The notes under the pieces: generated by a model | Database searches by the model: none | Told to the model about the DNA's origin: nothing | What the model saw: only the letters and a program-made list of their open reading frames with translations | Translations under genes and position numbers: made by a program | NCBI RefSeq assembly: GCF_002195995.1 | Contig: NZ_NHON01000018.1 | Coordinates: 1-50,319 of the forward strand | Direction: 5' to 3' | From: Inquilinus limosus | GTDB lineage: Bacteria > Pseudomonadota > Alphaproteobacteria > DSM-16000 > Inquilinaceae | DNA length: 50,319 nt | Shown here: positions 48,046-50,319 of the stretch, piece by piece | Numbering within the stretch: position 1 is the stretch's first letter | Layout of the letters: each line of letters starts with the position of its first letter

Positions 48046-48408
48046 TCAGTCCCAGCGCCCCTCCCGGCGGAAGTGGTCGCCGCCGACCTCCAGGGTTCCG
48101 TCGGCGACCGTGCCGGTGGCGGTGAAGCCGGAATCGTCGGCGAAGAAGATCCGGCCCGGGCCGCGGATCTCCCAGCGCCCGGTATAGGCGCTGCGCCGGG
48201 CGCCGCGCGCCTCGTCATAGCGGCCGCCGGCCAGCAGCTCGAGCCGGATATGGCCGTTCTCGGTCACCCACATGCCGACGAGGTCGGCTTCGGAGAGGTC
48301 AGTGCGTGTCATGGTGGTGGCCTGCGCGGAGGTGGTCGGGGTTCGGGCGTCGACGGCCGGGGCGGCAAGGACCGCCAGGACCGCCAGGGCGATGCGGGAG
48401 GGTGCCAT
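48046..48408 (-). CDS. Secreted protein with an Atu4866 domain
   Basis: 120 residues. It has a signal peptide (MAPSRIALAVLAVLAAPAVDA), then LVGMWVTENGHIRLELLAGG, RRSAYTGRWEIRG and FADDSGFTATGTVADG, a compact beta-barrel I associate with the Atu4866 family. The function is unknown, though the family is often beside short-chain dehydrogenases and LysR genes. It starts 12 bases after the SDR stop on the same strand. Another start a few codons upstream is possible. Confidence 0.82.
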   Translation of the reverse strand: MAPSRIALAVLAVLAAPAVDARTPTTSAQATTMTRTDLSEADLVGMWVTENGHIRLELLAGGRYDEARGARRSAYTGRWEIRGPGRIFFADDSGFTATGTVADGTLEVGGDHFRREGRWD

Positions 48409-48419
48409 GATGCCGGCGC

Positions 48420-49163
48420 TCAATAGGCCTGGGCGGTCGGGCGCACGACCAGCTCGTTGACGTCGACCTCCGGCGGCTGGGCGACGGCATAGGCGACCGC
48501 GCGGGCGATGGCTTCGGCCGGGAGCAGGTCGCGGCGGTAATCCTCGATCGCCGCCCGCCGCAGCTCGGGGTCGGAGATGCCGTTGGCCAATTCCGATTCT
48601 GTCGCGCCCGGCGCCACGACCGTGACCCGGATGCCGCCGCCGATCTCCTGCCGCAGCCCCTCGGAGAAGGCGCGCACGGCGTATTTGGTCGCCGAATAGA
48701 CCGCGGCGGTCGGCACGATGCGCCGGTCGGCGACCGAGGTGACGTTGACGATGTGGCCGCTGCCCTGGGCCCGGAACACCGGCAGCGCCGCGGCGACGCC
48801 GTACAGCACGCCCTTGAGGTTGACGTCGACCATCCGGTCCCATTCCTCGACCTTGAGGTCCGCCACCGGGGACAGCGGCATCACCCCGGCATTGTTGACG
48901 ATGACGTCGAGCCGGCCGAACTGCGCCACCGCGGCCTGGACGAAGGCTTCGGCATCCTCGCGGCGGGTGACGTCCAGGCGCCGCAGCGCCACCCGGCCGC
49001 CGTCGCACCGGATCTCCTCCGCCACCACCTCCAGCCGGTGCAGGCGGCGGGCGCCCAGCATCACGGCGGCGCCGGCCTTGGCGAAATGACGCGCCACGGC
49101 CTCGCCGATGCCGCTCGATGCGCCGGTGACGGCGATGATCTTGCCTTCCATGGGGATCTCCAT
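48420..49163 (-). CDS. SDR-family oxidoreductase
   Basis: 247 residues of the classical short-chain dehydrogenase. The NAD(P) loop is TGASSGIGEAVARHF near 13, NNAG is near 90, and the catalytic set is S143, Y156 and K160 (VYSATKYAVRAF). It reduces or oxidises an alcohol or ketone; the substrate is not known. The start could be the second ATG at 49151. It is the first gene of the SDR-Atu4866-VOC set and divergent from a LysR gene, which probably regulates it. A Pro-Gly region (VVAPGATESELAN) is typical of the family. Confidence 0.93.
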   Translation of the reverse strand: MEIPMEGKIIAVTGASSGIGEAVARHFAKAGAAVMLGARRLHRLEVVAEEIRCDGGRVALRRLDVTRREDAEAFVQAAVAQFGRLDVIVNNAGVMPLSPVADLKVEEWDRMVDVNLKGVLYGVAAALPVFRAQGSGHIVNVTSVADRRIVPTAAVYSATKYAVRAFSEGLRQEIGGGIRVTVVAPGATESELANGISDPELRRAAIEDYRRDLLPAEAIARAVAYAVAQPPEVDVNELVVRPTAQAY

Positions 49164-49257
49164 CGGTTGCGGCGGCGATCGCCGCTGCCGGGGACCCTAT
49201 GGCTTGACCCGCCACGACACGAGCGCATAGTCGACATCATTTCGATGACTGGAAGTC

Positions 49258-50169
49258 GTGCTCATGCCCTTCGACGGTCGCCTGCTGAGCGGCATCAGCG
49301 CCCTGGCCGCGGTGGTCGAGGCCGGCAGCTTCGTGCGGGCGGCGGACAGCCTGGGACTGACCCAGTCCGGCGTCAGCCGCGCCGTGGCCCGGCTGGAGGC
49401 GCGGCTGGGCGTGCGCCTGTTCGACCGCACGCCGCGGGCGGTGACGCTAACCGAGGAGGGCCGCCGCTTCTATGACGGGGTGATGCCGCATCTGACCGGC
49501 ATCGAGGAGCGGGCGGCCGAGGCGTCGGGCGGCGCCACCGCCGTGCGCGGCCGGCTGCGGGTGAATGCCGACGCCGCCTTCGGCCACTATGTCCTGGCGC
49601 CGCGCCTGAGCGCCTTCATGGCGCGGCATCCGGAGATCGAGCTGGAGCTGGTGGTGCGCGACCGCATCGGCGACCTGGTGGCCGAAGGCTTCGACATCGC
49701 GCTCCGCTTCGGCGAGCCGGAACCGTCCGGCCTGAACAGCCGGCTGCTGCTGGAGACGCGGGTGATCACCTGCGCCGCGCCCGACTATGTGGCCCGGCGC
49801 GGCCGGCCGCAGCACCCGGACGACCTGGTGCGGGACAATCATGAGTGCGTGCTGGTGAAGGAAGCCGCGACCGGCCGGCCTTATGAGTGGGAGTTCCGGC
49901 GCAAGGCCGAGGTGCTGTCGGTGCCGGTCAGGGGCCGGCTGACGGTCAACGACGCCGGCGGCCTGATCGGCGCGCTGCTGGGAGGCCAGGGCATCGGCCA
50001 GCCGCTGGAGTTCAGCGTGCGCGACCTGCTGGCCGACGGCCGGCTGGTCCGGCTGCTGCCCGACTGGTCGGATGAGCGCTTCCCGGTCTACGCCTATCAC
50101 CGCTCCCGCGGCCTGCCCTCGGCCCGGGTGCGCGCCTTTCTCGACTTCGTGTTCGAGATCACGGTGTAG
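49258..50169 (+). CDS. LysR-family transcriptional regulator
   Basis: 303 residues from a GTG start (an ATG 6 bases later is an alternative). HTH: GISALAAVVEAGSFVRAADS then LTQSGVSRAVARLEARLGVRLF, followed by the effector domain (RLRVNADAAFGHYVLAPRL, ELELVVRDRIGDLVAEGFDIALRFG). It resembles regulators controlling a divergent SDR gene. The 94-base gap to the SDR contains AGTC...GACT symmetry. Its stop is followed 29 bases later by the second composite repeat. Confidence 0.94.
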   Translation: MLMPFDGRLLSGISALAAVVEAGSFVRAADSLGLTQSGVSRAVARLEARLGVRLFDRTPRAVTLTEEGRRFYDGVMPHLTGIEERAAEASGGATAVRGRLRVNADAAFGHYVLAPRLSAFMARHPEIELELVVRDRIGDLVAEGFDIALRFGEPEPSGLNSRLLLETRVITCAAPDYVARRGRPQHPDDLVRDNHECVLVKEAATGRPYEWEFRRKAEVLSVPVRGRLTVNDAGGLIGALLGGQGIGQPLEFSVRDLLADGRLVRLLPDWSDERFPVYAYHRSRGLPSARVRAFLDFVFEITV

Positions 50170-50197
50170 GCCATCGGAATTCAGCCCGGCTGGTAAG

Positions 50198-50319
50198 GCG
50201 TTGCCTCTCCCGCTTGCGGGAGAGGTCGGAGACGCGAAGCGGCTCCGGGTGAGGGGATTTCGTCGAGGCCCGGGCCAGCCCTCACCCGGTCTCGCTGCGC
50301 GAGCCCGACCTCTCCCGCC
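50198..50319. repeat. Composite palindromic repeat, copy 2 (cut by the window end)
   Basis: GCGTTGCCTCTCCCGC starts at 50198 and the sequence continues GGAGACGCGAAGCGGCTCCG, then TCACCCGGTCTCGCTGCGCG to the end of the window. It is the reverse complement of the copy at 4416-4556 with a few differences in the centre. The final inverted end lies just beyond 50319. Confidence 0.88.

Overview
The window is about 50 kb of very GC-rich, densely coding chromosome (a GC content near 70 percent, judged by eye). It comes from an alphaproteobacterium, most likely of the Rhodospirillales (Inquilinus or Azospirillum relatives). The reasons are the alpha-type L13 and S9 proteins, the argC/rplM/rpsI neighbourhood, the strong GC3 bias, the ABC/ROK and LysR-rich gene content, and several families of intergenic palindromes built on CCTCTCCC and CGTCATTGCGAG cores. 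The genus is inference. No rRNA, tRNA, CRISPR array, transposase or phage gene was seen.

Layout. 0-2.8 kb: coaA (its 5' end damaged by a chimeric duplication at the window edge), an APH-family kinase, a cold-shock gene and two small proteins. 2.8-9.3 kb: a PheC-like periplasmic protein, a DUF6065 protein, a TPR protein, an LpxL/HtrB-type acyltransferase, an SPFH plus ribbon-helix-helix operon with a 24-bp palindromic operator, and a gamma carbonic anhydrase. 9.3-23.3 kb: a probably ancestral block (argC, rpsI, rplM, PaaI thioesterase, enoyl-CoA hydratase, CoA-binding protein, metY). It is interrupted between argC and rpsI by a 5-kb insert holding an aminotransferase with its XRE-cupin regulator, a second XRE-cupin regulator with a MOSC/flavin-2Fe-2S oxidoreductase pair, and a lysozyme-like secreted protein. 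It is also interrupted by a LuxR gene, a DUF308-like membrane protein and an unknown alpha-helical protein.

23.4-32.3 kb: a lipoprotein, a LysR/quinone-oxidoreductase divergent pair, a convergent maiA/MFS/amidohydrolase operon that looks aromatic-catabolic, a HAD phosphatase, and an ArsR-methyltransferase fusion regulator overlapping metF. 32.3-37.3 kb: a complete ROK-regulated sugar ABC operon (ROK, two-NBD ATPase, permease, binding protein). 37.4-43.2 kb: a DMT exporter, a pentapeptide-repeat protein, a small membrane protein, a GNAT acetyltransferase, and UvrD/PcrA with a secreted partner. 43.2-45.8 kb: a three-gene operon of a class I amidotransferase, a class-A beta-lactamase-like serine hydrolase and a peptidoglycan-binding protein. 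45.9-50.3 kb: LysR, arfB, a site-2-protease remnant, VOC, Atu4866-domain, SDR and a divergent LysR, ending inside a second copy of a composite palindromic repeat.

Most of this is ordinary chromosome. The parts most worth following are the MOSC/reductase pair with repeated TTTGTC-N5-GACAA operators, the SPFH-RHH operon with its palindrome, the VOC gene whose ribosome binding site lies inside an 18-bp hairpin, the SahR-like metF regulator with its operator, the orphan PheC-like dehydratase, and the composite repeat family. All functions are read from sequence by eye; no database search was run.
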